DNA of 64,000 bases from Marinifilum fragile JCM 15579 (GCF_001310955.1 NZ_BAZX01000005.1:124001-188000), one strand, 5' to 3'; shown: positions 36,972 through 47,440, counted from the stretch's first letter. Notes: generated by a model from the letters alone, not told the origin. Translations and numbers: made by a program.

Positions 36972-38144
36972 ATGGAAAATTTATATACCGAATATAAAAT
37001 TGCTCAATTGATTTCGAGGGAATTCATTGATGACTTGACACCTGATGAGATGCAAGTGCTGGAGAATTGGAAGAATAGTTCTCTCGATAATAAAAATTTG
37101 TACGAGCAAATTAAGCAAGGAGAGAAACGCAAAAGAAGAAATGCTTATGTGGAATCCTTGGATAAAAAAGCGGCTTGGATAAAGATTCGAGAGGAGATAA
37201 AACCAGATAGAAAAGTAATTCGCTTGAAAGAATGGAGTCTGAGAATTGCCGCGGTGTTGATCATTGGTGTTTTGATTGCAGGCCTGTACCATATTTCTAC
37301 AAAGGATATTGAGATAGGACAGGAGTTGGCGGAAATGAAAATAGAGCCAGGTTCATCAAAAGCTGTACTTCAACTTCACAACGGAAGAACCATTCAATTG
37401 GAAAATGTGAAGAGCGATAGCATTTTAGAAAAGGATGGAACTATAATAAGCAACCAGAAAGGGAAATTGGCTTATGCTTCTGGTCAAGCAAATCATGAGG
37501 GTATGCTATACAATCAGGTAAAAGTTCCTGTAGGTGGCGAGTACCAGCTAACTCTTGCAGATGGCACCAGGGTTTGGTTGAATTCTGATTCTGAGATTAA
37601 GTATCCTGTGCAGTTTAGTGAGGTGCAAAGAAAAGTTTGGATTGCTGGTGAAGTTTATTTCGATGTAGCTCATAACAAGCAAAAGCCTTTTATTGTAGAT
37701 GTTAAAGATATAGAGATTGAAGTTTTGGGTACAGAATTCAATGTAGAAGCTTATCATGATCAAAATACAATAACTACAAGTTTGATTGAAGGTAGTGTGA
37801 AATTGAGAAAGAACAACGAAAGTGTAATTATCGCACCTGATCAGCAGGCCATTATTTCCAAAGATGAAAATCATTTTTTCGTTCGAGATGTTGATGCCAG
37901 TATGTATGCTTTATGGAAAGATGGTGTTTTCTATTTCAAAGAAGCCAGTTTGGGAACCATTATGGAAAAATTGGAGAGATGGTACAATGTAAAGGTTTTC
38001 TTTATGAATCAATCTGTTATCAATAAGAGATTCTCGGTTGAAGTAAAAAGATATGAAGACATTAATGAGATATTGGATATTATCTCGAAAACAGGGAAAG
38101 TGAATTTTGAAATTAAATCGAATATTATAACTGTAAAAAATTAA
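36972..38144 (+). CDS. FecR-family anti-sigma factor, unit 2
   Basis: 390 residues. N-terminal sigma-binding part (YKIAQLISREFIDDLTPDEM), membrane helix about residues 88-106 (RIAAVLIIGVLIAGLYHI), FecR domain (VPVGGEYQLTLADGTRVWLN, VWIAGEVYFDVAHNKQKPFI, VLGTEFNVEAYHDQNTI) and a C-terminal DUF4974-like domain (FYFKEASLGTIMEKLERWYN). It is thought to hold the unit 2 sigma factor inactive until the partner SusC binds its ligand. Start ATG 36972 follows a T-rich stretch without a visible ribosome site, as usual in this phylum. Confidence 0.92.
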   Translation: MENLYTEYKIAQLISREFIDDLTPDEMQVLENWKNSSLDNKNLYEQIKQGEKRKRRNAYVESLDKKAAWIKIREEIKPDRKVIRLKEWSLRIAAVLIIGVLIAGLYHISTKDIEIGQELAEMKIEPGSSKAVLQLHNGRTIQLENVKSDSILEKDGTIISNQKGKLAYASGQANHEGMLYNQVKVPVGGEYQLTLADGTRVWLNSDSEIKYPVQFSEVQRKVWIAGEVYFDVAHNKQKPFIVDVKDIEIEVLGTEFNVEAYHDQNTITTSLIEGSVKLRKNNESVIIAPDQQAIISKDENHFFVRDVDASMYALWKDGVFYFKEASLGTIMEKLERWYNVKVFFMNQSVINKRFSVEVKRYEDINEILDIISKTGKVNFEIKSNIITVKN

Positions 38145-38154
38145 GCAAGAAAAA

Positions 38155-38182
38155 AGCAGAGTTTGCTGCAACAATCTCTGCT
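38155..38182 (+). promoter_or_regulatory. Hairpin between fecR and susC, unit 2
   Basis: AGCAGAG/CTCTGCT with a 14-base loop, ten bases after fecR. A second stem CAATTCC/GGAATTG lies at 38198-38217. Confidence 0.5.
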
Positions 38183-38243
38183 CCATGAATAAAAACCCAA
38201 TTCCCTGCAAGGAATTGAATTGTTAAACCCTAAATACAAATTT

Positions 38244-41200
38244 ATGCAAAAAAATGGAAACCGGAGTTTCTGTCCCAAGAAACTTTACAAACCTTTATTA
38301 GCTATGAAAATTACTTTTATGCTATTATTAGTAAGTGTTGTCCAGCTTTCAGCCAGTGTTTATTCGCAGAATGTGAGGTTTGATATGAAGCTGACAAATA
38401 AGACTTTAATAGAGGTTTTCGAGGAAATTCGAAACAATAGTGAATTCTCTTTTGTTTACGATTTGGATGATGTTGAGAGTATTACGGACATAAATGTGTC
38501 GGAAAAAGAGGCAAGCGTGGAAGAAATACTTAATTCATGTTTAGAAAATACAAATCTAACTTATGAAGTAATTGATAAGGTTGTAGTTGTAAAACAAAAG
38601 CCTTATGTTGCCCCAAAATCAGAGCAGCAAGAAAAGAAAACCATTAAAGGAAAAGTAACCGACGATCAGGGTGTACCACTACCTGGAGTTTCTGTTGTAA
38701 TAAAAGGAACCAATATCGGTGTTGCTACTGATATTGATGGAAATTATAGTTTGGAGCTTGAATCTGGTAAGGCAGTTTTGATTTTCTCTTTTGTGGGGAT
38801 GTTGCCCCAGGAAGCTGTTTACTACGGTCAGAGCGAACAAAATATTACATTGACTTCGGATACCGAACAGATGGCGGAGGTTGTGGTAACTGGTTACCAA
38901 ACCATTTCGAAAGAGAGAGCTACAGGTGCCTTTGAAAAGGTTTCTATTTCGCAGATTGAGAAGCCTTCGTCAAGTATTTCAGAACGATTGGTAGGTATGA
39001 TGGCTGGTGTGAATACTACGGTTAATGCCGACGGTGAAGTTGATTTCGAGATTCGTGGTCAATCAAGTCTTTTGGCTGATGCTCAGCCTTTAATTGTTGT
39101 TGATGGATTTCCGATTGAAGGAAATTTCTCAAGTATCAACCCAAATGATGTGGCAAGTGTAACTGTATTGAAAGATGCTGCAGCAGCTTCTATTTGGGGG
39201 GCAAAATCAGCTAATGGAGTAATTGTAATCACAACCAAAAAAGCCAAAAAAGGAAAAGCCAGAATTGAATTTTCATCTTTTTTCAAAATAGGAAACAAGT
39301 TGGATTTGGATTACGTGAATCCACGTGCCAGCAGTGCTGAAACCATTGAGTATGAAAAGAGAGGTTTTAATTCTGACCTTTTCGGAGGTGCTGTTTACTG
39401 GGGATATCCATCTCAGTCTTTAGCAGATGTGGGTTCAGGGTATTCGCAAGCTTTTGTAGCCATGAATGAGTTTAAGCAGGGGCGAATTTCTGAAGCCGAA
39501 ATGAATACCGAATTGACTCGATTGGCAGGTTTAAACAATCAATCTCAGATAAAGGATCATTTACTGCAGAATCCTGTTACTCAGCAATATAATTTAAGCA
39601 TTTCGGGTGGTAACGAAAGAATGTCTAATATTCTTTCCATCATGTACGAGAACAACAAGAATTATTTTAAGGAGAACAGCGTTGATAAGTTCATGGTTAA
39701 TTTCCGTAACAAAATTGAAGTGGCGAAATGGTTAGACTTTGAGTTTGGAGGAATGCTGCAATACAATGACAAAACAAATAATGGAGTGAGTCTTGGTGAT
39801 ATCATAAACCTTCAGCCTTACGATATGTTGATGGATGAAAATGGAAATTTGACGGATTTGAGTCATATGAATTATTACAAACCAGTGCTTGATGAGTTGG
39901 TTCCAAAAACTGCTTTTCCAAATTCCGATTGGTCGTACAATCCAATCTCTGAAATTAAGCAAAGAGATTTTTCGACCAAAGATTTAAATGCAAGAATACA
40001 GGCAGGACTTAATTTTAAGTTGTTGGAAGGCTTGTCGTACAATACCAAAATTTTGTATGAGCATTTTACAACTGATACCAAAAAAGTATATGATGCGAAC
40101 TCGTTCACGATGCGAAGAATGGTGAATGAAACCTCTACATGGGATAGAAATGCTGGTGTAGTAACGCCAAACATGCCTTCAGGTGGAGCGTTAAAGCAAA
40201 ACTCGGCTACTATTCGCAATTACAATTTTAGAAATCAAGTTAATTTCAACAGAACCTTTGCCGATAAGCATGCGATAAACTTTGTTGCAGGTACCGAAAT
40301 GTCAAGCAGGGTATATGAATATAAAGGCGAACCAGATGTAATTGGATACGACGATGACAAATTGACGGTAGGTAGATTGTTAAATGATTATTCTTCATCA
40401 ACAAAAATGTGGAATGGTTACCCGATTACTTATGCCAGATATTTTTATCCAATCAACCTTGATCCTCAGCATTACTTTTCCTATTCAACTGACAGATATT
40501 TCTCTCTGTATGGCAATTTATCTTATACTTTTAATGATAAATACACCCTTACCGGTAGTATAAGAACCGATGCATCCAACTTGATTACGGATGATCCAAA
40601 ATATAGATATTCTCCATTTTGGTCCACTGATTTTGGTTGGCAAATGGGAAAAGAAGACTTTCTAAAAGGAGTAGAGTGGTTAGATCGTTTGAACCTCCGT
40701 GGTACTTATGGGTATAATGGAAATGTAGATAAGTCTACCTCTTTCTTGCCGTTGATTTCGGTGAGTGGTACAGCCAATATTTATACCAACGAAACGACAG
40801 CCAACGTTTCTAGTTTTGGTAACCCAACCCTTCGTTGGGAGAAAACAAGATCATTGGATATTGGTCTGGATTTCTCGGTACTAAAATCTAAACTGCACGG
40901 TTCTATTGATGTTTATCACAAGAAAGGGACAGATCTGATCGTAAGTCAATCCATTGCTTCCATGAATGGAACAACTTCCCAGAAATTCAACAATGGAGAA
41001 ATGGTGAATAAGGGAATCGAATTGAAAATAGGCACCAGTTTGCCACTTCTGGGAAATGATATAAAATGGAATGGAAACTTTAATTTCGCTTACAATAAGA
41101 ATGAAATTACAAGTTTTTATAAAGCATCATATGGTCAGTATGATTTATACAATGGTGGGACATATGCTTATTCTGAAGGATTGAATGCCAATACACTTTG

Positions 41201-41834
41201 GTCTTTCGAGTATGCAGGAATGAGAAATTTGGGAACAGAGGCCGATCCTAAAATGGTTCCTACAGTAAAAGGTGTTGATGGTGATACATATGGCCTGACT
41301 CGATGGACACCGGGTACTGATGCTCGAAAATTTATGGTGGCAGAAGGAACAACCGTGGCTCCTTACATTGTAGGTTTCCACAACTCATTTAAGATTTACG
41401 ATTTCGACCTATCATTTATTGTTACGGGTAAGTTTGGTCATGTATACCGCAGACATAGTTTTAACTATCCTGCAATGACAGGAGGAAATACCAATGTGAA
41501 TAATAAGTATTCGGAAGTGGCTAATGGAGATCCTAATAAGATTGTGCCGATTCCTGGGAATGAACCAAGATATTACTTCTACGACCGATTCTTTCCATAC
41601 ATGTCCTACTTGACTGAAAATGCTTCTCATATCAGATTCCAGGAAGCTAGTTTGTCGTACAATTTGCCAAAGCAGATAATTTCGAAGCTAGGGTTCGAGA
41701 GAGTTAAAGTTTATGCACAGGGGAATAACCTGGGGACCATCTTGTGGAATGATTTCGGAGAAGATCCTGAATATCCGATTGGAACTCTTAAACCTCAGGC
41801 TACCTATACACTAGGAGTAAAGATTAGTTTATAG
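38244..41834 (+). CDS. SusC-type TonB-dependent transporter with STN domain, unit 2
   Basis: 1196 residues from ATG 38244 (context CAAATTTATG then C and A7); a TTG at 38220 is open but adds only eight residues. Signal peptide to about residue 47 (ends SVYSQ), STN domain (FDMKLTNKTLIEVFEEIRNN), carboxypeptidase-D-like domain nearly identical to that of units 1 and 3 (KGKVTDDQGVPLPGVSVVIK; EVVVTGYQTISKERATGAF), plug with VVDGFPIEGNFSSINPNDVA, and a barrel to the end (TLGVKISL). Unlike unit 1 the barrel part is clearly different, so another substrate is expected. SusD follows 22 bases later. Confidence 0.93.
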   Translation: MQKNGNRSFCPKKLYKPLLAMKITFMLLLVSVVQLSASVYSQNVRFDMKLTNKTLIEVFEEIRNNSEFSFVYDLDDVESITDINVSEKEASVEEILNSCLENTNLTYEVIDKVVVVKQKPYVAPKSEQQEKKTIKGKVTDDQGVPLPGVSVVIKGTNIGVATDIDGNYSLELESGKAVLIFSFVGMLPQEAVYYGQSEQNITLTSDTEQMAEVVVTGYQTISKERATGAFEKVSISQIEKPSSSISERLVGMMAGVNTTVNADGEVDFEIRGQSSLLADAQPLIVVDGFPIEGNFSSINPNDVASVTVLKDAAAASIWGAKSANGVIVITTKKAKKGKARIEFSSFFKIGNKLDLDYVNPRASSAETIEYEKRGFNSDLFGGAVYWGYPSQSLADVGSGYSQAFVAMNEFKQGRISEAEMNTELTRLAGLNNQSQIKDHLLQNPVTQQYNLSISGGNERMSNILSIMYENNKNYFKENSVDKFMVNFRNKIEVAKWLDFEFGGMLQYNDKTNNGVSLGDIINLQPYDMLMDENGNLTDLSHMNYYKPVLDELVPKTAFPNSDWSYNPISEIKQRDFSTKDLNARIQAGLNFKLLEGLSYNTKILYEHFTTDTKKVYDANSFTMRRMVNETSTWDRNAGVVTPNMPSGGALKQNSATIRNYNFRNQVNFNRTFADKHAINFVAGTEMSSRVYEYKGEPDVIGYDDDKLTVGRLLNDYSSSTKMWNGYPITYARYFYPINLDPQHYFSYSTDRYFSLYGNLSYTFNDKYTLTGSIRTDASNLITDDPKYRYSPFWSTDFGWQMGKEDFLKGVEWLDRLNLRGTYGYNGNVDKSTSFLPLISVSGTANIYTNETTANVSSFGNPTLRWEKTRSLDIGLDFSVLKSKLHGSIDVYHKKGTDLIVSQSIASMNGTTSQKFNNGEMVNKGIELKIGTSLPLLGNDIKWNGNFNFAYNKNEITSFYKASYGQYDLYNGGTYAYSEGLNANTLWSFEYAGMRNLGTEADPKMVPTVKGVDGDTYGLTRWTPGTDARKFMVAEGTTVAPYIVGFHNSFKIYDFDLSFIVTGKFGHVYRRHSFNYPAMTGGNTNVNNKYSEVANGDPNKIVPIPGNEPRYYFYDRFFPYMSYLTENASHIRFQEASLSYNLPKQIISKLGFERVKVYAQGNNLGTILWNDFGEDPEYPIGTLKPQATYTLGVKISL

Positions 41835-41856
41835 TTGAAATATAAAATCGATACAA

Positions 41857-43364
41857 ATGAAAAAATATAGTTTACTTATAGTGATGTTTACAGCAATATT
41901 TCTATCTGCTTGCGATGAGTTCCTTAGTGAACCACCATCGAAAACATCATCCCTGGTTCCTGCAACGACGGAACATTTAGAAAATTTATTGAATAGTTAT
42001 TCTTCTTTCTCAAGTGAACCAAATAATGATGTGATTTTTGGTTCAGATGATTATGGTTTATTAACAAATCTATTCGATAATTCGAATGCCATTTATAATG
42101 TAAATATGGCTCATTATGCTACCTGGGATGTAAATTATCTTCCGGATGACGACAGACCATATTTTCCTGTAGAGTGGAAGAAGATTTTTAATGCAAACCT
42201 GATTCTTGAGAATTTAGGGAAAGTGAGTGGAAGTGAAGAAGAGAAGGCAAGTCTAAAGGCTGAGGCTCATTTTATACGTGCTTACAGCTATTTCCAAATG
42301 GTGAATACCTACTGTTTGCCATACAGCCAGGAAAATATGAGTGAATTGGGTCTTCCCATTAAAGCTTCAACAAGCTTTGAGGAATCAGGGGCTAGAGCAA
42401 GTTTGAAAGAAACCTGGGATTTGATTCTTTCCGATTTGGAACTGGCCTTGGAGTTAGATCGTGACCTGAAATTGAAAGATGGAAAATACAGAAGCTGGAG
42501 AGCCAGTACACCGGCTATTAATGCTTTTGCAGCAAGAGTTTATTTAACAATGAACGATTACACGAAGGCACAGGCATATGCTGAGGCTGCTTTGGCTGAT
42601 CACAATGCAATGATGGATTACAACACCGATATGCGTTACTCCGATATTGTATCAGAAGAAACCATTGATGGAGAATTAAAAAGAATCTGGTATCCTTACA
42701 CTCATGATGCCCAATCGGATCAGACAGATAGAATGGAGTGGAAAGAACTGTATTATTATCGTTTCTTAACGTACGGAAGTTGGTTTTATATTCCGTCTCC
42801 TGACTTATTGGATCTTTATGATCATGATTATGATTTAAGGTACAAATATCATATTGTGGAGGATTATTCTTATGATCGGGGAATGTCAATCAGTTATCCC
42901 GGATATATTTTCTTCTTTAAAGATCAGATTCCTTCAGGACCAACCGTAGGTGAAATGTTGTTGGTGAAAGCAGAATGCCAGGCAAGAACAGGAAATTGGA
43001 ACGAAGCATTGACAACGGTGAACCAGCTAAGAGAGAAACGTATGGATAATACGGCTTCGGAAGATGTAATTAATTTATCTGCATCAAGCCAGGCTGAGGC
43101 ATTAACAAAATTTTGGAAGAGAGACGTAGGGAGTTGCCTTTTACACAGCGTTTCTTTGATGTGAGAAGATTCAATAATAATGAAGATCCTTCTGATGATG
43201 TGGTTATGACTCGTACATTTTATCCAATAGGATCTTCTGTTATTGAAGGATCGCAAGCTCCAATCACCTATCAACTGGATAAGAAATCCAGAAAATTTGC
43301 TCGTCCGTTGCCAAATACAGATATCAATACAACAGAAGGCGTATTAGAGCAGAATACTTATTAA
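41857..43364 (+). CDS. SusD/RagB-type lipoprotein, unit 2, with a one-base frameshift
   Basis: 502 residues after repair. Lipobox LSACDEF (cysteine about residue 19), N-terminal SusD helices (NLILENLGKVSGSEEEKASL; AEAHFIRAYSYFQMVNTYCL) and the typical end LLVKAECQARTGNWNEALTT, VNQLREKRMD. At 43107-43114 (ACAAAATTTTGG) one base is missing: with one more A or T the text reads ALTKILEERRRELPFTQRFF, the standard SusD closing motif, and continues to 43364 (DVRRFNNN, GVLEQNTY). The piece 43113-43364 is therefore the tail of this gene. A 13-pair terminator follows. Confidence 0.88.
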
Positions 43365-43406
43365 ATCATAAAATTCGGAATGCTGTAAGGCATCAAATGA
43401 CAATAT

Positions 43407-43445
43407 ACACCAGGTGTTTATTGTAGAATACAAAACACCTGGTGT
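43407..43445 (+). terminator. Terminator of SusCD unit 2
   Basis: ACACCAGGTGTTT/AAACACCTGGTGT, 13 perfect pairs with a 13-base loop. A short TCTACTATT follows, so the U-tract is weak. Confidence 0.65.
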
Positions 43446-43644
43446 TCTACTATTGCAAGGCAGTTATGGCTGTCAAGACTTCTTGATTTTCTCTTTAAAG
43501 TTAAGGTATTCAACCTACTTATACCAAAACAGGTATGTGTGGAGAGGATCTTTGTACCTTAAGTTGAACTTATGGTTTTGAGCATAAGATAGGCAATGAA
43601 TACATAACATAGCCTGCTTCTAAATAAACTAACAACAAAATACA

Positions 43645-44976
43645 ATGCATAAAATACGAATTGCAATTTTTTGTTTGGCACTTTCATTTGTGTCTTGCAA
43701 AGAGGATGCTAAAACTGTGCGCCTGCATGGCGAGTTAAAGAATTTTGCTTCGGAGTTGAGCATGGGAATTGAGACGCCCCAAGCATATATTTTGAGGGAG
43801 AATATTCAAATTAATCTGGATGATCAAAATAAATTCGATATCATATTCAATCTGGATGCCCCTGCTTATTTTAGGTTAGGAAGAAATACTCTGTATCTTA
43901 GTCCAGGAGATGACATCGGCTTGTTTTGTGATTTGAATGATCCAATGGCAGCAACCTTTACAGGTAGAGGAGCAGAAGCCTGTCTTTATCTTCGTTCCAA
44001 GCCTTTTCCGAAAGGCGGATCGTACCTTAGTGGAGGTCAATTGTTAAAAGGAGACCCATCCTTAGAAGAAGTAAAGATAAAAATAGAGGAGAAAGTAAAG
44101 TCAGCTTTAGCCAGCTTGAATAGTCTAGACGGAGTAAGTGATCGTTTTAAAAAACTGGAAAGGGGACGTATCATGTTCGATGCTGCAAATTCCTATTTAT
44201 CTTACCCTGGCTATGCCGCTTATTTTAAAAAATTATCCAAAGAGGAATTGCCGGCATTTACGCAAAAAGCAGAGAAATATTTCAAAGCTGATGTAGAAAA
44301 ATATATACAGTCAGGAGGAGATGCAGATTATTTGAATCTTGATACCTACCGAGGCATTTGTGGTGAATGTGTTGAACATTTGGGTGAGGAAAATGTCGAT
44401 CGGGCCATCCTTGATTTTATAAAAACAAATGAATTGATTTATCATCTTTCAAATAAAGGTCCTGTTGCAGAAGTTCTTTCAGAAAGGGTTGAGATTGAGA
44501 GTAAAATTGAACAGGTTGAATACAAAGAGGTCATCAGCAAAGCCTTTAAAAACTATGATGATTTGCAGCCAGGGAAAGCAGCCCCTCGCTTGACCATCTG
44601 TAACAAAGAGGGCAAGGAAATTTTATTATCTGATTTTAAAGGAAAACTTGTTGTAATTGATGTTTGGGCAACCTGGTGCGGCCCTTGTAAGGCCGAATCG
44701 CCATATTTTGAGCAGTTGGCAAAGAAATATGGAAATGAAACTGTGAAATTCCTCTCAATCAGCATTGACTCCGATAAGAATTTATGGGATAAATATTTGT
44801 CAAAGCATACTAAAACTTCAGAGCAGTTTATTTGCAATCGTACCGAGTTTAAGGAATATGAATTACAATCGGTGCCTCGTTTTATGTTGATTGATAAACA
44901 AGGAAACTTTATAGATGCATTTGCTACCAGGCCTTCAGATCCAGCATTTGAAGTGTTGTTACAAAAATATATTTAG
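43645..44976 (+). CDS. TlpA-like thioredoxin lipoprotein
   Basis: 443 residues; lipobox FVSCKED (cysteine about residue 18). The first 290 residues form the long N-terminal part of Bacteroidota TlpA proteins (strands NLDAPAYFRLGRNTLYLSPG, then helices). The C-terminal thioredoxin domain starts at APRLTICNKEGKEILLSDFK, has the active site WATWCGPCKAESPYF and the cis-Pro loop SVPRFMLIDKQGNF. It reduces disulfides in the periplasm or at the outer membrane. It follows SusCD unit 2 after 280 bases and precedes a second TlpA protein by 28, so the three may act on one nutrient, for example a thiol-rich peptide; this is inference. Confidence 0.88.
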   Translation: MHKIRIAIFCLALSFVSCKEDAKTVRLHGELKNFASELSMGIETPQAYILRENIQINLDDQNKFDIIFNLDAPAYFRLGRNTLYLSPGDDIGLFCDLNDPMAATFTGRGAEACLYLRSKPFPKGGSYLSGGQLLKGDPSLEEVKIKIEEKVKSALASLNSLDGVSDRFKKLERGRIMFDAANSYLSYPGYAAYFKKLSKEELPAFTQKAEKYFKADVEKYIQSGGDADYLNLDTYRGICGECVEHLGEENVDRAILDFIKTNELIYHLSNKGPVAEVLSERVEIESKIEQVEYKEVISKAFKNYDDLQPGKAAPRLTICNKEGKEILLSDFKGKLVVIDVWATWCGPCKAESPYFEQLAKKYGNETVKFLSISIDSDKNLWDKYLSKHTKTSEQFICNRTEFKEYELQSVPRFMLIDKQGNFIDAFATRPSDPAFEVLLQKYI

Positions 44977-45004
44977 TAGAATCACTAAGGAATTTTAATG
45001 AAAT

Positions 45005-46168
45005 ATGAAAAAGCAAATTTTAAAAGGATTAGCTCTTATAGCTTTGTGTTTGGGAGCTGCTACTAATGTAGATGCTCAGGAATATACAATATCCGGAACC
45101 ATAAAGGGATTGGATCAAATTAATGGCATGATGTACTATGAAGATGCAAGTGCAGAACGTGGATTCAGGTTTGATACCATAAAATTTGAGAAAGGAAAAT
45201 TCGAATACAAAGCAAAAATCAAAGGACCTGAGGTGTTGCGTATGTCTTTTCGTACCGATAAATTAATGAAGATGGCAGGCAGAGGATATTTCCCTACCAA
45301 AGCAGTGATGTTGTATTATATTGCTTATCCTGAGGCTGACATCAAGGTAAAAGGGGAAGCTACAGACTATTGCAATGCATATCCATATGGTGATAAGGAA
45401 AATGAAACAATGGCAAAGTTACATGCTAAGATTTATCCTTTGATGAATGAGACAGTTAATTTAGCAGTTAAGAATGCAGTAGATTCAACATTAACAGATG
45501 ACCAAAAGAAGAAGAATGAGAAAAAGGCTGAAGAGTTGAGTCGTAAAACGAACGATTTAAGATTGGCATTTCTGGAGGAATATGCTTCCTCGATTGCTGG
45601 TCTTTGGTTAATGGAGGATATGATCATTCGTTCTCAAATTGAAATGGAAAAGGTTGCAGATTTAATGGAATCGGTTGATAGTGATAAGTACAAAGATCTT
45701 TTTTACTACAAAGCATTAGCGCAAAGAGTTGAAGGCTTTAAAACAACAGGCGTAGGTGCACAGGCTCCAAATATTTCGGGAAAGAACATTATGGATGGAG
45801 CTGATTTTGATTTGGAGTCGTTGAGAGGAAAATATGTGATTATTGATTTTTGGGGAACATGGTGTGGTGCATGTTTGGCAGGAGTTCCTGAAATGAAAAA
45901 ATTTAGAGACAAGCATAGTGATAAGCTTCAGATTTTAGGACTTGCCAAGGATAGAGTTCTTACAAAAGTGCAGAAATGCATAGAAAAAAATGGAATGAAC
46001 TGGCCCAATGTTTTAGTAGGAAAAGGGGAGCAGGATTATGTGGCAAAGTATAATGTTCAGGGATATCCAACCAAGATTCTATTGGATAAAGATGGAAAGA
46101 TTTTGCTTCGTTCGGTAGGAGAAGTAGAAAGCTTTTATCATGACGTTGAAAAGTTAATTTCGAAATAA
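45005..46168 (+). CDS. TlpA-like thioredoxin protein with DUF4369-like N-terminus
   Basis: 387 residues with a Sec signal peptide cut after VDAQ (about residue 25). The N-terminal part (YTISGTIKGLDQINGMMYYE, FDTIKFEKGKFEYKAKIKGP) is a DUF4369-type beta domain; a helical spacer rich in Lys/Glu follows. The thioredoxin domain runs from APNISGKNIMDGADFDLESL through the active site WGTWCGACLAGVPEMKKF to YNVQGYPTKILLDKDGKILL. CGAC instead of CGPC should shift its redox potential. It is probably co-transcribed with the TlpA-like gene 28 bases upstream. Confidence 0.88.
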   Translation: MKKQILKGLALIALCLGAATNVDAQEYTISGTIKGLDQINGMMYYEDASAERGFRFDTIKFEKGKFEYKAKIKGPEVLRMSFRTDKLMKMAGRGYFPTKAVMLYYIAYPEADIKVKGEATDYCNAYPYGDKENETMAKLHAKIYPLMNETVNLAVKNAVDSTLTDDQKKKNEKKAEELSRKTNDLRLAFLEEYASSIAGLWLMEDMIIRSQIEMEKVADLMESVDSDKYKDLFYYKALAQRVEGFKTTGVGAQAPNISGKNIMDGADFDLESLRGKYVIIDFWGTWCGACLAGVPEMKKFRDKHSDKLQILGLAKDRVLTKVQKCIEKNGMNWPNVLVGKGEQDYVAKYNVQGYPTKILLDKDGKILLRSVGEVESFYHDVEKLISK

Positions 46169-46555
46169 CAGAAGCTTGAGAAATAGTTTTAGTATGGCTC
46201 CACTGTTATACGAAGCAATACTAAGGGAAAAGAGAGATCCTTCTGGAATTAAATTTTATAGTAAAGAGGGAGCCAAATAAATTGAAGGAGTAGACCGATT
46301 GGGTTTGCTCCTTTTTATTTTACAGGACAATAGAATGCCATCGAATACCCATTGAGTGTATTTGATTTGAGGAGCTTCAAACAATATGCTTACCTGTATT
46401 TTGGATGCAGAATTCCTGTCGTTTCCATCTACAGTACATCATATCGGACGTCTAAAATAGCATATCCTAGTTGAAGATATATGTTACTAGGATTTGTTGA
46501 CTCTAAAAAGATGAATTTGCAAATCCCTTAAAAAAACACTTATATTTGAGGCGAA
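46169..46555 (+). terminator. Gene-free stretch with the terminator of the TlpA pair
   Basis: No gene in 387 bases. AAGGAG at 46285-46290 pairs with CTCCTT at 46308-46313, with further G-U-tolerant pairs inside, and T5 follows: a terminator. A similar hairpin (GGAGTxGxC ... TGCTCCTTTT) lies at 53929-53964 behind unit 3. The promoter of sigma unit 3 must be in the remaining part. Confidence 0.5.
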
Positions 46556-47107
46556 ATGAACCTAAGTACTGACCATATTATAAAATTGACTCAAGGAGAT
46601 GAGAGTGTATTCAATGAAATATACGATGGTATGTTTCATTCGCTTTGTTTGTTTGGTTACAAAATGATTTCTCAGGAAGATGTGGTGAGTGATGTCGTGC
46701 AGGAAGTTTTTGTAGAATTGTGGAAAAAGAGAGAACAGTTTACTACCCCTATTAAGACCAGAGCATACCTGTATACAGCGGTTCGCAATAAAATTCTTAA
46801 CCATATTCGCAATAAAAGAACCGTTTCACTCGAAGGAACTCCTCGAGATGAAGAAGATGTGAATAATTACATTACGGCGGAAGAAACTTACCGATTAATC
46901 AGTGAAGCTGTAAAACACCTACCCGAACAAACTGGCAGAGTAATCGAACTGGCTCTTAATGGTTATGGCAATCCTGAAATTGCAGAGAATCTTAATGTTT
47001 CCATTAACACAGTTAAAACCCTGAAAAAAAATGGTTACGCCAAATTAAGAGTATTATTGAAAGACCAGGTATTTGTGTTAATGATTCTTGCTGAAATTTT
47101 TAAGTAG
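46556..47107 (+). CDS. ECF sigma factor, SusCD unit 3
   Basis: 183 residues from ATG 46556. Region 2 (FNEIYDGMFHSLCLFGYKMI, VVSDVVQEVFVELWKKREQF, RAYLYTAVRNKILNHIRNKR) and region 4 (LPEQTGRVIELALNGYGNPE, IAENLNVSINTVKTLKKNGY) are complete. As in the other units it should be held by the FecR protein coded downstream (333 bases away) and released when the SusC of this unit binds ligand. The start codon is unambiguous, with no upstream in-frame extension. Confidence 0.92.
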   Translation: MNLSTDHIIKLTQGDESVFNEIYDGMFHSLCLFGYKMISQEDVVSDVVQEVFVELWKKREQFTTPIKTRAYLYTAVRNKILNHIRNKRTVSLEGTPRDEEDVNNYITAEETYRLISEAVKHLPEQTGRVIELALNGYGNPEIAENLNVSINTVKTLKKNGYAKLRVLLKDQVFVLMILAEIFK

Positions 47108-47209
47108 CAAAAGTAACAATACCCAAGTTTCAAACTTCAAATTTTAAGTTCCAAGGAAAAAGTATAACATTAGAAAAACCTTCAGTATTTAGCTGTCGGC
47201 AATCAGATT

Positions 47210-47368
47210 TTATAGTCCTTCCACAAAATTGAACAAATCCTTCACTTCGTTCCTAAGTTCAGGATGTCTTGTCAATTCTGTATATTGGTAGCTGATCATT
47301 CTACTAGTGCTTGAATAAGTAGCTTTCTCATTGCTTTTCTGTATTTTAGTTAGGTAATAAAACTTTTT
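47210..47368 (-). pseudogene. Possible remnant of an unknown gene between sigma and fecR of unit 3
   Basis: On the minus strand 52 codons stay open between two stops, without a good start. The reading (KKFYYLTKIQKSNEKATYSS, then RMISYQYTELTRHPELRNEV and KDLFNFVEGL) looks protein-like, with a charged amphipathic C-terminal helix, while the surrounding 330 bases hold nothing else. I do not recognise the family. It may be chance in AT-rich DNA. Confidence 0.22.
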
Positions 47369-47440
47369 TCAAAAAAAAATCAAACCTGAATCACCCTGTT
47401 TTTAATCTCATGAGTTATACGGGTGCAATTAAAGAAAAAG

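Noticed and set aside
36746-36997. 83-codon frame with a repeated LLITHYS sequence
   Set aside because: It is a translation of the ACTCATT heptamer array; the repeat itself explains it.
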